A stretch of 64,000 nucleotides of DNA from Symbiodinium microadriaticum (Eukaryota; Sar; Dinophyceae; Suessiales; Symbiodiniaceae). The DNA is taken from the NCBI GenBank assembly GCA_001939145.1, contig LSRX01001178.1:131396-195395 (forward strand), given 5' to 3'. Position numbers and translations under genes: made by a program. The notes under the pieces are model-generated. The model saw only the letters and a program-made list of their open reading frames with translations. It did not search any database and was not told the origin of the DNA. Below are positions 22,161-33,852 of this stretch, one piece after another (the first letter of the stretch is position 1; every line of letters starts with the position of its first letter).

Positions 22161-22225
22161 GCCGCGGTCTCTAAACACTACACTTTCGGGACCTGTAGGC
22201 CTGAAGCTCCGGACTCGCAGTTTCA

Positions 22226-22300
22226 GCTGTCCCAAAAGTGCATCCCACGAGGAAGCCAGCAAGCAGCCGAGAGGCTAGCAGCTTCAACATGAGCTGCACC
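22226..22300 (-). pseudogene. Isolated MFS-like exon fragment
   Basis: The minus strand reads LLASRLLAGFLVGCTFGTAE, a typical MFS membrane segment. Its DNA resembles the exon near 18,380-18,350, sharing GGCTTYCTCGTGGGATG and a nearby GGARCTTCAGG-like end. It is either an early exon of the transporter or a decayed duplicate of part of it. Confidence 0.35.
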
Positions 22301-22429
22301 CAGCACGGAGATACTTGAGCCAAGTCCAAGTATGCGGAGCATCGGGTCAACACCTCACCAATCTTTACAAGATTTCGCAGTCCTGACAATGTGCAGGGAC
22401 ACCACGTCACGTAGTTCCGCATCTCGGCG

Positions 22430-25400
22430 GTGAGCTTGTAAACGTCCTCATTCTTCTGTAAGGCCTCGGTTATGTGTGTGTGTGTGCATTTGTTAGGCTG
22501 CAGTGATGAGTCTGCTGACCGCTGTGCTGCTTCACAGCCCTTGAAGCCTGAACCGAGACGCGCGGGTCTCTTTCAAACATCGGCCGAATGAGATCCTCTC
22601 AGGTGCCCGACATCTGCAGCCTAATTAAAGCCATCAACTGACGGGATGCATGGGAAAAGCTCAGCTTTTGCAGCAGCCAGCTGCTGATGGAATGTGACCA
22701 ATTGTCAGTCATTTGAATCAAAGCGCGTTGCCCTCGTGCTACTCATTACTTTCAATGCCGTCTTTCCCTCCTTGCCACCGCGACTCCCTCCATCAAATTC
22801 TGGCTAGCTGCTAGCTCACCATCTGCTTGCCTTGCACCTGAAGCGTTTGATCCTCAGGTTCAACATTCAGCACCTGCGGTAGGCTCAACAATGTCTCGAA
22901 CCCCGAGGCCCTACACAAACCATACTTTTCTACTGCTACGAATAGGCCCTCCATGCCTCCCTCCCTCTCCCTTCTTGTGCATGCTTTGAGGATTGAGGGC
23001 AACCTGTCTCTCTTCAGCAGCACCGGCTGAGATTGGCGCCGAGGCATGGCGGACCTCGCATCAACTCCAACCCTCTAAGCTGGCCCTCCACGTCACAGCC
23101 CTCACTGCAGTCCGGTGCATTTCCGCCTCCCGAAACTCTGTCACCGCCACGCTACTGTGCATATGTTGGGTGCGACGGGTCGGTCCTCCTCCCGACACCG
23201 AGATCCCGCTGCTTTGCCGCGTGTGTCTGGCTCTGGGCCCAAATCTCGCTCCCGCCACGGTTCTTGCCGAGCAGACATGTAGCCTGACTACTGACTTGCG
23301 GGACGGCGAGTCACCCACGAGCGGCAGTGGCGGCTGAACCGCGGGAGTTCGAGAAAACTATCAGCGGCCTCACTCGAGCATTTTTCGAAGCCAAAATGAA
23401 AGCGAGACTGTGGCGGCGCAATGCATCAAATGCGAGAGCGCCGAAGCTTTGCCGAGTGCCGAGAAACCTGCAAGAACGCGATTTGTCAACAATGCGCACC
23501 GCACCACTGCGGGAGCAGCAAAACGCCGAATGGGCCCACCGCGTTCCCATTTGTTAACGATTACTCCGACAGTAAGAACCCCAAAGTGCTGCCGCACTGA
23601 CTGTGACATAAAAGCAAGAATGAAGATCATCACTCGTGCGCTGTAAACTCGACATGGCAGGTCCTGGTAGGTGCGTGGCCCGTGTGAACTCCTTCCTCAC
23701 AAGCCACTTCTCATCGTCCCCCGACGGCGGTGGGGTTTTCCTTAGGCTGCATCTTTGCATGCGAGTTTCTGAGCTCACTCACACACTACTGGGTGGTTGA
23801 CTTTTGTCTTGTGCACACCCGTTGCCTACCGTACTTCCCGTCGCCCTGGCATGGCTCATCATCAAACATCGTTCTGGAAGCAATATTTTTCGAGCCAGAT
23901 TAAGCTTCATCCTTGACATGTCACCACGTCACCGGATGTTTGCATCGAATTTTACACCGGACTGCCTGGGGCGGAAGTGTCTGCTTGGTGAGCAGCGCAA
24001 GAAAAGCCAGAAGAAGGAATGGGAAGGTCGTCCCATGGATGTTGACATCCAGGCCTCGAGGCAATCAGCCGTTGCATCCCATAGTTCGAAGGAGTCCGGA
24101 ATGCGGCGCACGAGAAGAAGGACGCCTGGACAAAACAGTGGAACATGCTGGTACATGCTGATACCGTCGAGGCGTTGGATCCCGAGTAGCGGTGCAAACC
24201 CACACCTCGAGGATCCGGAAAAAGACTTGTTGAAAAGACCAATGCACTCCGAGGGAGCCTCTCAGAAAGGACAACCAGCACTCTCTCATCAAGACCAAAA
24301 GGAGCATGAGCAAAGATCGACGGCAAGAGCAAGCGGAGACAGAGCCCACCAAACCTTGGCCAAGTAAAATGAAAGGAAGCAAGCGAGACGAAAAGCAAAA
24401 CTCTTCGGCTGCCAGGCCGGAAAGCAGAAGGGTACACCCAGAAGGGTACACCCAGCAGCATCGGGAAGCCGGTGCCCCAGGAACTGGACCCAGCACAGCA
24501 TGGGGCTTTTCGGGAAAAGTTTGAAAAGCTATGACACGTGCCCGCAAGAATACAGCACTGCATGTAAAAACATGAGGAAGCTGTTAATTCAGCAGCTTCA
24601 GGATTTTGCAGACCAGAGTCAGGGCATCAGCAAGAGGAACTCAAGTGAAAAGTCGAGACAGCATGAACTTTGTCCCGAACATGGGCAACACTGAGGATGA
24701 GTTGCGCGGAGCAGCTTGTGACACGCAGTGCCCTGTGCCGGGTACCAAGGCGATGCCCAAGTTCATTGGAAAGCCAGTCCAGGACAAGTTGGGGGTTGGA
24801 AAGGATCTGGGCAGAGCATCTGAACGATCGAGCTCTATCCGGCGACACATCCCAAAGCCGGGGCGGCAGAGGGGTCGAGGCAGCGTTGCCCAGTGAAAGT
24901 GATCCAGCGGATCTGTGCTTTCGGGCTTCGCCCTTCGAGTGCAGGAAGCCATGGAGGAAGGGGGCCCCTTTGTCTGCTGCATCTGAGTTCACTGAGTGCG
25001 GCAAAGTTCTGGTTGCTCTCCTTGAACTACGGTCTGAGACCTAGGGCCTGAGATGAATGAGCTATGAATGAGCATGCGGCCCAAGGCTCGGACCACGCTT
25101 TCCGTGGCCACCGCAACTTCCGACTGGTAGATTTGCCACGCAGACCGCTCCGCGTGAGTGTCCACAAGTCCTGGCAGAGGTCACCAGCCCAGGGGCACAT
25201 GTCATGTGCCTCTCCTCTTTCAGTGAATTCACAAGCAGCCGCCACCGCCTTCTTCAGCCACATGGTTTTGCCCGCGCTAAAGAATATTTTGGGCATTTTT
25301 GGGCCCAATACCGTTTCAGGACGGAGCTGACGTGGAGATGGTGAATCTACGCAGATGCAGCGACATGTAGAGCAAAAGCCGGCCTCCGACATGCCTTTGG

Positions 25401-25600
25401 AGGTGACGGGTCAGTATTATTGAGCACTTGCAGCCGCTTGCACTTCTGCAAGCAGCTCCGGGCATGCTGCGCGCCCAGCGCATCGCACAAGAAGAGAAAC
25501 CAGCACCAGCTGCATGCTCTTGGCATCGCAGCGGGTGAGCCTAAGATGACCTAATCCAACTTCAAAGTGAAACGGTCCCGAAAACTGAGATATTCCGATG
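22430..25600. other. No recognised gene
   Basis: Open frames of 60-190 codons occur on both strands. The plus strand between 24,190 and 24,700 reads Lys/Glu/Gln/Ser-rich in alternating frames (for example MSKDRRQEQAETEPTKPWPS), which could be exon pieces, but no family was recognised. A 14-base word (AGAAGGGTACACCC) is tandemly doubled near 24,425-24,452. On the minus strand 25,330-25,080 is open and moderately coding-like. Confidence 0.3.
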
Positions 25601-25630
25601 GAGCTTGCACATGGTCCATTCACAGCTCAC

Positions 25631-25900
25631 TTCATTCTCCTTGGTGGCCGAGCTTTGAATCTCCTTTAGGTAGGACGGCAGGGACTGCAACTCGGGGCCG
25701 AGCTGGCAGCCTGTCTGCAGCTGCAAGGCATAGTGCACCTTCCACCTGCCCACAAAACGACCAAAAACCGCAGCTTCCATAGGTCGCGATCTGTGGTGGG
25801 CTTGAAAGGCCCGCCTCTCCCCCTCAAGTATCTGCGAGTACGTCGACCTCAGCACCAGACCGGGTCTTCCGAGAAACTGCCGGCAAAAGAACCGCGACCC
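25631..25900 (-). CDS. Exon resembling ACN9/SDHAF3-type LYR-family proteins
   Basis: An open frame on the minus strand ends at a consensus GTGAGC donor at 25,630. It includes LRSTYSQILEGERRAFQAHH, then EAAVFGRFVGRWKVHYALQL, and ends SSATKENE. The spacing of Phe..His, then Glu-Ala..Phe..Trp..Tyr/His, is reminiscent of ACN9/SDHAF3, the mitochondrial assembly factor for the iron-sulfur subunit of succinate dehydrogenase. The leading LRSTYSQIL would stand where the LYR motif does. The upstream boundary is not fixed and the frame is open from a TGA near 25,905. The coding call is moderately secure; the family call is tentative. Confidence 0.35.
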
Positions 25901-25904
25901 TCAA

Positions 25905-27280
25905 CTGGCCCTCAACCTCGATGGGTTTTGCTCCCCACGCGAAGGAAGGCAGGTTCCCCCACCCTCCCCGCGCTTGCACGCGCCCTGGTCTCACGGTCTT
26001 GAAGTTGTAAACTACTTGGTGAGGCTCCAGGTTGCAACTCGTCTTGCATCTGTACGAACACTAGCAAACCCATGCCCTGCTTGGAGCAATAACACCCGCG
26101 AAAGCATGCCCCCTATGCTCTAGTCTTCTTGCATTATGGAGAGGTCCAGCAAGGTGGTGTCACACGACCCTCCCCACGCGGTTCGGACTAGGTCGAGACA
26201 ACACTGCGGGGGGGTGTCTCCTGCCCCGCTTTTGAAACTCCCCCTCTCTTTTCTGCCAGGCATGAGGAAGGGGTGCATGTCAAGACCCTTCCCCCGCCCT
26301 TAGAGATCCTCGCGCACGCAGGCACATGCCCGTGGAACTCTCTGCTTGTAGAAGTTCTCAGTCGGCGACGCCCCGGCTGCCGGCACCTTGGAGGGGTCCA
26401 GCCGCGCCTCCTGGCAACATGTCCATCATGTCATCAAGTAAGTTTAAGCCCTGAAGAAGCTTACGTCGCTGGATTCCGTCGGCTGTCGTCAGTGAAAGCT
26501 CCCTAGTTACGACTCTCTCCCTGGGTTTGGACCCTCGGAAGCTTCAAGACCTTGGTTGAACAAAGCAGCTAGGTTCACCTTCTTCTTCTCGAACTTGGAG
26601 TGAATGTACCGGTCGCCTGCACGAGCGCACCGAGGCCATCTTTGCCCCTTTTGGGTCCTTCGTATCACTGCTGCACAGTGCCATGGACTGAGATCCCGGC
26701 CAGGTTTGTGCGGATTGGGCTGCGGCGGGTGCAGGCCGAACGTGGTGCCCATCTTCTTGCTCATCCTCGGCCCAGATTACACAGCAGCTTGTCGCAGTGG
26801 CCTTGAGATGCTCTCGACGGTCTCCGACCCCCATTTTCACGAGGTCCGGCCACTCGACATGACTAAGTCAGACGAACGGTGTGGCAGCTGCAGGGGGCGC
26901 AAGAAAGAGCTTTTGATGATAAGACTGGCAAGAGTCTTACGAGTGAGGTGCTGGATTTTGACCGTGGGGGAGGAAGGGCATTCTTTGGCATTCGGAGGTC
27001 GACTCTTTGGTCTTCCTCTGAATGCCCATGACTCACATGACACTGTCAGCGGCCCCATGCCAGATCATCTCCTTAGCCTTAGTTTCAACTCATCGCTTCA
27101 AACTCGATGCACGAGTTGCACAAGGACTCGGCTGTCCCGTTTCAGCATCCAAGAGCTTCTCCATCTCCTCCGATCAAGGTGTCACATGCCTTCTTGCATA
27201 TGCTGATGGCTTCCGCACCTGTATCCGAGACGGGCTTCCCGCCGGCCCGCGCCCAGTCGGGGATATGTTATTCTCAGGAC
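25905..27280. other. No recognised gene; one small exon-like piece
   Basis: Around 26,618-26,581 the minus strand has a short frame, GDRYIHSKFEKKK, between a TGCAG acceptor and a GTGAAC donor. Nothing else stands out. Confidence 0.25.
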
Positions 27281-27284
27281 CTGC

Positions 27285-27836
27285 TCAACAAGCGCGGCTA
27301 TATGCGTAACGCGGCGACACGAGGAGCAAGGTGGGATTTCCTGCGCTTGGGCGTGCAGGCAAGCCAGTGACACAACAACTGCGCACACAGGCGAACGTCA
27401 GGGCAGCTACATCTGCTGAGAAGTCTGCCCGGATAGTTGGGGTAATGCGGGTAGTTTGCCTGAGCATGATCCGAAGGAATGCGCAGAACAGCAGGGCATC
27501 CCCTCCGCACATGACAGTCTGGGCCAGGCCAAGCCGCAATCGCTCGAGGCGGGCCTCCTCGAGGAGGAGAGTCGTCGTCGGACCGACCAAAGTCCATCTC
27601 GTGCAGGTCTCCACTGACGTGGTTGCGCATGCCCGGGCAACAAATCCGCGTGCAGCCGTATCCTGGGACGGACGTTTTGTCGGGCAAACAATGGGGTTTG
27701 GTCCGGTGACGCTGCTTGTTGTATTTTTACGCTGTTTTGCCGACAGGGCACGGTCCAAGAGGGATAAGAGGCCGACCTCGGGCTTAGCACATGTCGGCAC
27801 ATGTCGGCGAATACCCAATTCCTGAGCAAGCTGCAA
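27285..27836 (-). CDS. Unidentified open frame
   Basis: A frame of 183 codons with a hydrophobic, Leu/Arg-rich centre (VGPTTTLLLEEARLERLRLG). A second minus-strand frame is also open across the same DNA with a Pro/Tyr-rich segment (ANYPHYPNYPG), so which one codes, if either, cannot be decided. No donor or acceptor decides it. Confidence 0.2.
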   Translation of the reverse strand: MQLAQELGIRRHVPTCAKPEVGLLSLLDRALSAKQRKNTTSSVTGPNPIVCPTKRPSQDTAARGFVARACATTSVETCTRWTLVGPTTTLLLEEARLERLRLGLAQTVMCGGDALLFCAFLRIMLRQTTRITPTIRADFSADVAALTFACVRSCCVTGLPARPSAGNPTLLLVSPRYAYSRAC

Positions 27837-27849
27837 AGCTCAAGCCTGC

Positions 27850-28770
27850 ACCCAGTCCGAAGTAGATCCTGCGTGGCAACGACGAGGCAAAGCTTCGAAA
27901 CAATGGCGAGTCTGAGCCCCCAGCATCGTCCACAGCCAGTCATGCGGCCTCGACTGGGAACCACTCCAACTCGAGCGAGCTGCGAAAACCCCCGACATCG
28001 CTGTGCCTTCACATTGGGGCCTCACATACCCTTGCTTCCCACACAGCTGTCAAGCGTCAACAACCTATTAGCCGCTTGAGTGGAGTTTCGATGCGATGCT
28101 GGAGACAGCCACTGAGGTGTCACTGAGCATGTCTCGTTGGAGAATAGAGGCTCACCTCCTCCGGTCCTTTGCTTTCGCTTGTTCCTCCACTGTGCGACTC
28201 GGCACTCTTGCGCCGCAGTCTTTCGACTCGCTGAGTCGTATGTTCTGGGGTGACAACCAGAGGCGACTGGCCCACAGAATCACGAGGAGCCGACATCATG
28301 AACATGTTGAGCGTCCCGACGAAGAAGTAAAACAAAGCACGGCCTCTTGACACAACCGGACCATGACACCATACATTGCAGGACTCCACCAGTCGCAACA
28401 GCATCCGATGCCTGTGCGCGAAGCCAGAAATGCGGCCCAGCCAAACAGTCCGTGCTGTAGCTTGTTCCACCTGCTACAGTGCAGGCTGCGAGGGCATCTT
28501 CTGGCAAGTCAAAGGGCCCGACAGGCCGCAATGCTGGCACTGCATCTCGGAGGGGCCCTCCATGATCTTGGCAAGTTGATGCAGGTCCAGTCTTCATCGC
28601 AGCGCAGTTGCAGAACTCATCAGCCCGCCATGGAGCACAGCAGAGTAGCTCCTAGGTCCTCCTAGGTCCTAGGGGCCGCGCGACGATGATCAAGGCCTCA
28701 GCTGCAGAAAAACTGAGCTCAGTGCCGTTTACTAGGCGCAGCAATCCCAATGTCTTAATTAATTTGGAGG
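27850..28770. other. No recognised gene
   Basis: Short overlapping open frames only. A CTAG-rich patch (CTCCTAGGTCCTCCTAGGTC) lies at about 28,649-28,668. Confidence 0.3.
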
Positions 28771-28778
28771 GCTTCGTT

Positions 28779-29604
28779 TCAAGTCTCCTCTGAGGGCACC
28801 GCAAAGAAAACGTCGTACGTGGCAAGGACGTAGTACAACGGGTGTGCCATTGCGTAGAAGACGTTGAAGATTGAGAGCCTGAAGCTGATTGGCTGTAACA
28901 TGTGGTGGCTCTTCCTATACTGGACAGATTCATCGTATCCATTGCAATTGTGGTCGTCATCATACAGACCCTTTTGGGCAGCTGTCATACTGATAGAGCG
29001 GAGGCGTCTGCAGCCGGGCGACAGGGACACCACAAACATTGCGACGGCGACGGTGAAGGCGATGCCCTTCACAGTCCACGCGCTGGCCTGAGAGGCTCGG
29101 ATGGCACGTGGCGACCGACAAATCCGTCCCCGAACATTCGCCGCCCAGCCTCCGCATGCACATAGATGGCTATTGCCGCCTTCTTGGCGAGGTTTGCCCC
29201 GGTATGAAGCGCCTGCCTGCCTTGTTTGGCGAAAAGGACTGTACAGCATCCTATAAAACCAGCGGCGGCGGAGGATGCCAACAGCTCTATGCTAGCTTGT
29301 GGATTGAGTAGTCTCGACATCCGACTACTTACCATGTGCACGTAGGAGTACATATGTTTCCATGTCAGCTGCTGGCCCAGATTTAATTATGCGATGGCAA
29401 GCTGTGACGCGGGCCATACTGTACCGCAGCTTCTTGCATTGCTTCTCGCAGCTTGTGCCCCACCTTCGCAGCGGTGAATGAGATCAGCAGCATAGGCATA
29501 GGCTGGGCGCTGCGTGCCGCATTGGAAACACATCTCCACACAAAATGCCCAACCTCCGCATCTACATTATAGTGACCTGCCAATGCCAAAGGGTGTGTCC
29601 ACAC
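28779..29604 (-). CDS. Multi-exon membrane protein, unidentified
   Basis: Several minus-strand segments look coding and hydrophobic. At about 29,560-29,410: FVWRCVSNAARSAQPMPMLL continuing into TAAKVGHKLREAMQEA. At about 29,350 a short piece ends at CACATG|GTAAGT. At about 29,300-29,090: SIELLASSAAAGFIGCCTVL followed by a basic helix with ALHTGANLAKKAAIAIYVHA. At about 29,085-29,000: WTVKGIAFTVAVAMFVVSLS. At about 28,900-28,780: ISFRLSIFNVFYAMAHPLYY and a following hydrophobic stretch. Three or four membrane segments are implied. No family is recognised; exon joins are unresolved. Confidence 0.4.
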
Positions 29605-29609
29605 TCAGA

Positions 29610-30890
29610 ACCATCATTCTTACCACCCGGCTGACTCGTGCGAAGCACAAAGGGTGCTGCTTGTTGGGTCTCCATATGGTAGACCACCATCTTGATGATG
29701 ATGATGGTGATGCGCCTGCAGAACTCGTTCGGAATTACTCATTCCTTCATTAATTCTGTGAAAGATGCCATGCAAATCCACGGCCGTGTTGTGGGCTGCC
29801 GCACGACTTTGGAGCAAAAGGGGGCTCTCCGGGGAAGTACACATTTTGGGCGTCATGCCTCAAAACTGTGACAAGGACTATCGTAATTGTGGTTATTGTA
29901 TTCCGGAATTAAGAAATTACCGAATAGTATCAACGCAAATTGTTATCAGCCATGGATGCCATAGAAATCCATAGAACATTAGCAGCAGTTGCCTTCCAGC
30001 TCGGAGGTGGTCGTGGTGCAAACCTGGGCACTGCTTGGAGTCTAACACCGTGGACCTCTGCATGTGCATGTGCCCGTGCGAGTGCGCGCGCGCCTGCGTG
30101 TGCGTGCATGCGTGCGCGCGCGCACGCGTCTTTGCGTTTTTTCGTTCAGTCTCGTGTGCTCAGGCTCCGAGCACCCGAAACAAGACGACACGAAGGATGC
30201 CGCCGGGGAACACTAAAGCGATATGCTGGTGCGACAGGTGATGCTGATTTTGCTGACCAGGGAACTCTGATGTCAGCTTTTTGCAACTGATTTTTGCACC
30301 GCTTCGTTGCTGCCAGGCACAGCGAGTGGGCTTGAGGGCCTAGCCACGAGGCAGTGCTCTGTAAATCTATTGTACTTGTTCTGTTGTTGCTGGTCCCAAA
30401 GCGGGATGTCTCGCTTTATGCAAGAACTTGCTGTTGACCACTGGGCGATTTTGGTCCGGACGTGCGCTGGTCTGCTGGCACCGATACCGTAACGACAATA
30501 ACGCCACTTGTCATCACAAGCGTGAGCATCACTCACAAATCACTGCTGTTGTCATTGTCGTCAGAAATCAGCATCAGCATCATCGATGATAAAACGCATT
30601 GCAGCCATTTGATGATGGTGATTCGACGCGGCAACAAAGATGGTGATGCTGATGCTGGCGACGCTGTTCCAGGTCCGGCCTCCTATCCCAGGCGTCGGCG
30701 CCGCCAGGCCCTGCGCAACTGGAGACAGAGACTTCGGTTGGCGAGAACAGCTTGGGCAGTCTTTGGAAACTCTCCAACATGATCTTGTTTGGCAAAGGCT
30801 AGCGAGCTTGCCCGGTCTGGTGAGTCGCTGAGACTTGTGCCAGTTCGTCTCACTCAGTCTGCACGGCCGGGTCCAAAGCATCGCAAAAGA
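29610..30890. other. No recognised gene
   Basis: Contains a GATGATGATGGTGATG run near 29,690-29,710, an alternating GC/GT tract at 30,060-30,130, and two ATGATGG/TGATGCTGATG patches at 30,570-30,660. No gene is recognised. Confidence 0.35.
30060..30130. repeat. Alternating purine-pyrimidine tract (GC/GT)
   Basis: Dense GTGCGCGCGC, GTGTGCGTGC and GCGCGCGCAC words, of the kind able to adopt Z-DNA. Confidence 0.7.
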
Positions 30891-30894
30891 ATAA

Positions 30895-31296
30895 CTACCT
30901 GTCAACCAAAGCCATGGCCTCTGCGAGATATGTCACGGCACTTGCCTTGTCGCCGAAGTCAAGGGCGGATGCTGCTAGCTCCGCCTTCTTGCGGGCTTCG
31001 ATGATGGGCTTCCCGGATCCAGAAAGTCCTTGTGCTTGGCCTTGGCATTTACGGCCAGACTTCGGCTCCTCCCAGAGACTCAGCCTCGCTCTGGCCAGGC
31101 TCTGCCGCAAACGCCTCTTGCACGAACCGTAAGAAACCGCCCCAAGTATGTAGAACACCGGCAAGAGCCACCACGGAACCGACGTCCACGGACCCGCCAC
31201 ACAGTCGGCAACAGCGTGGGAAAGTCGCTCGAGACATCCGGAATCAGCTTCAGCTTTCCGGCTCAGCACGGACAGCAGCTGCGAGATGTACGACAT
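30895..31296 (-). CDS. Small single-TM protein with Vta1-like C-terminal hairpin
   Basis: 133 codons from ATG at 31,296 to TAG at 30,895. Residues about 1-40 are helical and polar, about 42-58 form one hydrophobic segment (WWLLPVFYILGAVSYG), and about 60-90 are basic. The last 38 residues read IIEARKKAELAASALDFGDK followed by ASAVTYLAEAMAL. This has the pattern of the Vta1/LIP5 C-terminal domain (A..K...A.SAL.F.D..SAV..L..AM.L), which in ESCRT disassembly dimerises and binds the AAA ATPase Vps4. The usual long N-terminal MIT domains of Vta1 are absent. An intron near residue 92 joining this domain to other exons cannot be excluded. The role of a membrane-anchored version is inference. Confidence 0.5.
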   Translation of the reverse strand: MSYISQLLSVLSRKAEADSGCLERLSHAVADCVAGPWTSVPWWLLPVFYILGAVSYGSCKRRLRQSLARARLSLWEEPKSGRKCQGQAQGLSGSGKPIIEARKKAELAASALDFGDKASAVTYLAEAMALVDR

Positions 31297-31299
31297 GAT

Positions 31300-31730
31300 G
31301 CGACCTTCTGCTAGAGATCTTCGAAGCCCTGAGCATCTTCTTCCATGTGTTCCAGATTCGACGGTACGACTGGGCTACGACATGCAGACTTAGAAGTCCC
31401 TTTTGCACTGTCCTGCTACACATCGCCTCGGCCAGTTCGGCTTGAGCTCAGAGCAAGGGAGCACGCGTATACGGTATGCCATGCTGCTATCTCGCGCTAC
31501 CATCCAAGCCTGCATGCCCTGGCCACGGGCTCGGTGGTGGGTGTCCTGGCTGTCTCCTTCCCAGGTTCATGGGTGAGCAGCATTCAGCATTCAGCTTAGA
31601 AGCATGATACTCTCCCAACGTCTAGGAGTCTAGGACCCTAGGCTCCAGCCACCGGCAGTTGGAGGAGATGGTGCGTGAAACATGGCTATCAGTCTGCGAG
31701 GAAATCCTTGCAGCTGCACTGCCACAGCAT
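31300..31730. other. No recognised gene
   Basis: Contains a CTAG-rich patch at 31,619-31,645 (TCTAGGAGTCTAGGACCCTA) and nothing else recognisable. Confidence 0.4.
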
Positions 31731-31733
31731 CTG

Positions 31734-31960
31734 CTATTTGCTCGTGGCTAAATGTAAGCATGAGAACGGCGATGTCTGTGTGAAGCGTGGCTTCTGTTCA
31801 GTGCCTGCTGGCATGGTGACTCTCACAAGGTCAGAAGCACCCTGAGCCACTTGACTGAGCGAACGGACTTCCATTTCCATCCCCAGCCAAGGAGCATCGA
31901 CATGCACCAGAATCTCACGAGTGCCACATACATACTTCGTCGCATAAAGGCCCGTGCTCG
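31734..31960 (-). CDS. Possible 3'-terminal exon, unidentified
   Basis: The minus strand reads TKYVCGTREILVHVDAPWLG and continues through MEMEVRSLSQVAQG to a stop at 31,734. The composition looks coding. No family recognised. Confidence 0.3.
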
Positions 31961-31969
31961 AGGCTCTCG

Positions 31970-32890
31970 AGATCTTGTGCCGGCGAGAACAGGGCCTGAC
32001 CAGAGATCGGCCGACTTCCACAGGCATCAACGTGGAGACTTCCAGGAAATGGCAAGGCATCGCTTTGTGCAGCTGGCCTGGCCACCGGTCTGTACGAAGC
32101 GGTTATTCCACTGGTACGTGTGCATCCGGTCCTTGGCACATGGTCGTGCTATGTTGTGCTTGTAGGGCTCTGGGCTTAACTGCCATGTTCCTCGCACCTA
32201 GTCGCTCAGGCCCATGAACGAGCTGGGCCCCACGACTACTGGCCAAACCCCGCGCTTCAGCCAGCCATCGCTGGTCACCTGCAGGAGTGGATTGAAAGCC
32301 TTGAAATGCCCCCACAGGCCCTTCACATCGATTCCCACTTCAAAAGGCCAATTCTTCCCGAAGCACAGAGCCGGAAGGGACCCATGGCTGCAGGCCGAGC
32401 CTGCGGATTGTGGGTCCGAAGCGCCTGCGCCTCGGAGGGTAGCAGTGGTGTCAATTCGGACGGTGCATCATGGTAAAGATCACAAGCTCCGAAGACGGTC
32501 GAGTCTCAGCCCCAGCGGTAAAGTTGAAAAATTCAACCGCGCACATGCGCACGCGTTTGCACACCGACAGGCAGGCGGCAGGCAGACAGACAGCCAGCCA
32601 GCCAGACAGACAGAGAGACGCATGCGCAAACAGAAGGAAAAGCCATAAGCCACCACGACCACTAACCCACAAGAAACGCAATAAACAAGCCAGGATCACA
32701 ACAGCCGCAACAGCAATGACAACTGTGGTGGCCTATCCCAATGCACGGTAAGCATGCAGCAAGCGTCAATGCAAAGATCGCGTGAATAGTTCTGTTCGGT
32801 TGCATCTCGTGCAATACGAGACGATGACTGTTCATGTTCATGTGTTCATGTCCCATCCCCCAAACCCTCAGCTCAACCTGTCCGGTCGCA
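31970..32890. other. No recognised gene; CAGA/CAGC repeat inside
   Basis: A (CAGA/CAGC)n tract lies at about 32,565-32,622. GTTCATGTTCATGTGTTCAT occurs near 32,830. Otherwise nothing recognisable. Confidence 0.35.
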
Positions 32891-32897
32891 AAACCAA

Positions 32898-33632
32898 GTG
32901 AACACGCAGTTTGCAGGAGAAACTTGCAGCATTCTCAGTAAGGACGGCTCCGACTCGCTCGCTTCTGCGAAGCGCATACCATGCACTGTCTCAGACAGCT
33001 TGCCCGGAATTGTCCTGGCACAGGGAAAACATCCGACGAACCTGTGTTGGTGTGAGCAAGACCCGTTTGCATGTTTTCATGTTTTGAAGGGGCAGAGCCC
33101 AGCAAGGTTCCACAGTTCGGCCAACAGGCCAGCCGCACCCGGCGTAGCCTGGAATTCGCGATGGCACCTGCCACCAGCGCAACAGTTTGGAAGAGTTTGG
33201 GCTGAGCTCTCGAACTCGTGCCCTCGACTTGGCTTTTCATGCTTCGCTGTCGGTCTCAGAACCCCCTCCCATGCAGGCTTGCACTCGCAAGTGCAAGGCA
33301 CCCGAGTTTGGACCGGCCCGAGACAAGCACCCGCCTCCAGGCCCTTGCCAGTCCCCAGCGCCTTGGCCCAGTTCTCAAAATTCGCTTCGGAGAACCCGGC
33401 TGCAAGCTACTCGGAGCAGTGGGGGCAGCACGGGATCGTGGTTCGCCGCTCGGAACGGCTCCGACCATGTCCTGCGCATAGACCTGGCACCGGGACACGA
33501 TCCGGGGAGACATGGAGCAAGGCTGGAAACAAAGCCCCGGCCTTAGAGGTAGAGACTGCGTCGCCAGGTGATTCTCGGACCCAAACGTGCCTCCATGGAG
33601 GTTCTCGGAAACCTTTCTGGGCAGGAGTCTAG
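32898..33632 (+). other. Long open frame of doubtful coding status
   Basis: 245 codons are open on the plus strand, starting only with GTG. Composition is Pro/Ser/Arg-rich with no domain, and the opposite strand is also open across 33,256-33,753. It is longer than usual for the window but runs against the prevailing gene direction. Confidence 0.2.
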
Positions 33633-33852
33633 AGTCTGGCATGGGGCAAGGCGGCAGGGCATTGCGTGACCATTGGGTGGGGCTGTCCTTTCCGGCTATG
33701 TGCCCGCGATAGCCAGGAATTGCAATCGCCTGCATAGGCAGAGGCCTCCACAAAGCACCAAAAAAACATCAGCCAAGATGAGCTGAGACTGAGCCATAGG
33801 GAAGAGGCCTGCAAGCCCTCGTGGCCGACAGGTTCCCCGTTCGGTCAAGCAC

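Noticed and set aside
22314-22323. Ten-base match to the spliced-leader end (TTGGCTCAAG on the minus strand)
   Set aside because: The match stops after ten bases and no intact intronless gene follows, so chance is likely.
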